Source: Atopobiaceae bacterium (GTDB lineage Bacteria > Actinomycetota > Coriobacteriia > Coriobacteriales > Atopobiaceae). From it: 5,731 nt of DNA. Positions 5,666-5,731 of this stretch are shown here, piece by piece. The stretch lies in NCBI GenBank assembly GCA_017460265.1, contig JAFUBJ010000436.1:1-5731 (forward strand), written 5' to 3'. Positions within the stretch are counted from its first letter, which is position 1; each line of letters opens with the position of its first letter. The notes below the pieces were generated by a model. The model did no database searches. It had not been told where the DNA came from and saw only the letters and a list, made by a program, of their open reading frames with translations. The translations under genes and the position numbers were made by a program.

Positions 5666-5731
5666 GATTTCGAATCGGCCAACGGTCTCGGGTGGTTCGC
5701 GGGTCACCGGGCTGTCCCCCGTGCGCACCTC
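5654..5731 (-). CDS. Possible 3' end of a minus-strand gene (partial)
   Basis: A reading frame enters from beyond the right edge on the minus strand and stops at TGA (5656-5654) after 25 codons. The translation is rich in Pro, Glu, Thr and Arg and ends GRFEIWCK. Third positions are mostly G or C in the first 18 codons, as in the coding genes here, then less so. The last codons lie in the third TTGCACCA repeat. No family can be named from so short a tail. A second minus frame is also open from the edge to 5580, so the true frame is uncertain. Confidence 0.3.
   Translation of the reverse strand, partial: EVRTGDSPVTREPPETVGRFEIWCK

Noticed and set aside
5608..5731. Plus-strand open frame from ATG 5608 to the window edge
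   Set aside because: The ATG follows the terminator T-run directly, has no RBS, and the translation (Cys, Arg and His rich) looks like a shadow frame.
1..5731. CRISPR arrays, transposase genes, terminal inverted repeats, riboswitches, toxin genes
   Set aside because: None was seen: no regularly spaced long repeats, no recognisable transposase or toxin product, and no T-box or riboswitch-like leader before the identified genes.

Overview
The window is GC-rich chromosomal DNA with GTG starts on some genes, strong GC bias at third codon positions and CCA-encoding tRNA genes. This fits a high-GC Gram-positive bacterium. The overall feel (short operons, small membrane proteins, OatA-like enzyme) suggests class Coriobacteriia (Olsenella/Atopobium/Collinsella type), but that is an impression from composition and protein style, not a proven placement. 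Most of the window looks like ordinary core chromosome.

Layout. Positions 73-1998 (+) encode a large membrane acyltransferase fused to an extracellular SGNH esterase-like domain, the architecture of peptidoglycan O-acetyltransferase OatA. Convergent to it, on the minus strand, is a compact three-gene set read from right to left: a PAP2-family lipid phosphatase (4580-3624), a DUF2185 (Imm33-like) protein (3573-2791) and a CTP-dependent polyprenol/diacylglycerol-type lipid kinase of the SEC59/DGK1/VTE5 family (2782-2039). A lipid phosphatase and a lipid kinase in one transcription unit suggest interconversion of a membrane lipid alcohol and its phosphate. With the OatA-like neighbour this gives a cell-envelope theme. 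The role of the DUF2185 protein between them is unknown.

Upstream of that operon, on the same strand, are two tRNA genes: tRNA with CAT anticodon (4720-4645, probably the lysidine-modified Ile2 species) and tRNA-Ala(GGC) (4939-4864). Each is followed by a strong intrinsic terminator. The terminator after the CAT tRNA ends only 20 bases before the PAP2 start codon, leaving little room for a conventional promoter. Operon expression may therefore depend on read-through from the tRNA transcript or on a promoter embedded in the tRNA/terminator. Divergent from tRNA-Ala is a small three-helix membrane protein of unknown function (5048-5425, +), then tRNA-Val(CAC) (5493-5567, +) and its terminator.

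Right of tRNA-Val the sequence changes character: three direct copies of TTGCACCA spaced 22-23 bases, and a minus-strand reading frame entering from beyond the window. A tRNA 3' end followed by short iterated repeats is a typical boundary for an integrated element, so this edge is the best candidate for a mobile-element junction, though no integrase is visible. No CRISPR array, rRNA gene, insertion sequence or recognisable defence system is present. I do not see a convincing undescribed system; the most unusual points are the PAP2-DUF2185-lipid kinase operon, its promoter arrangement, and the repeats after tRNA-Val.
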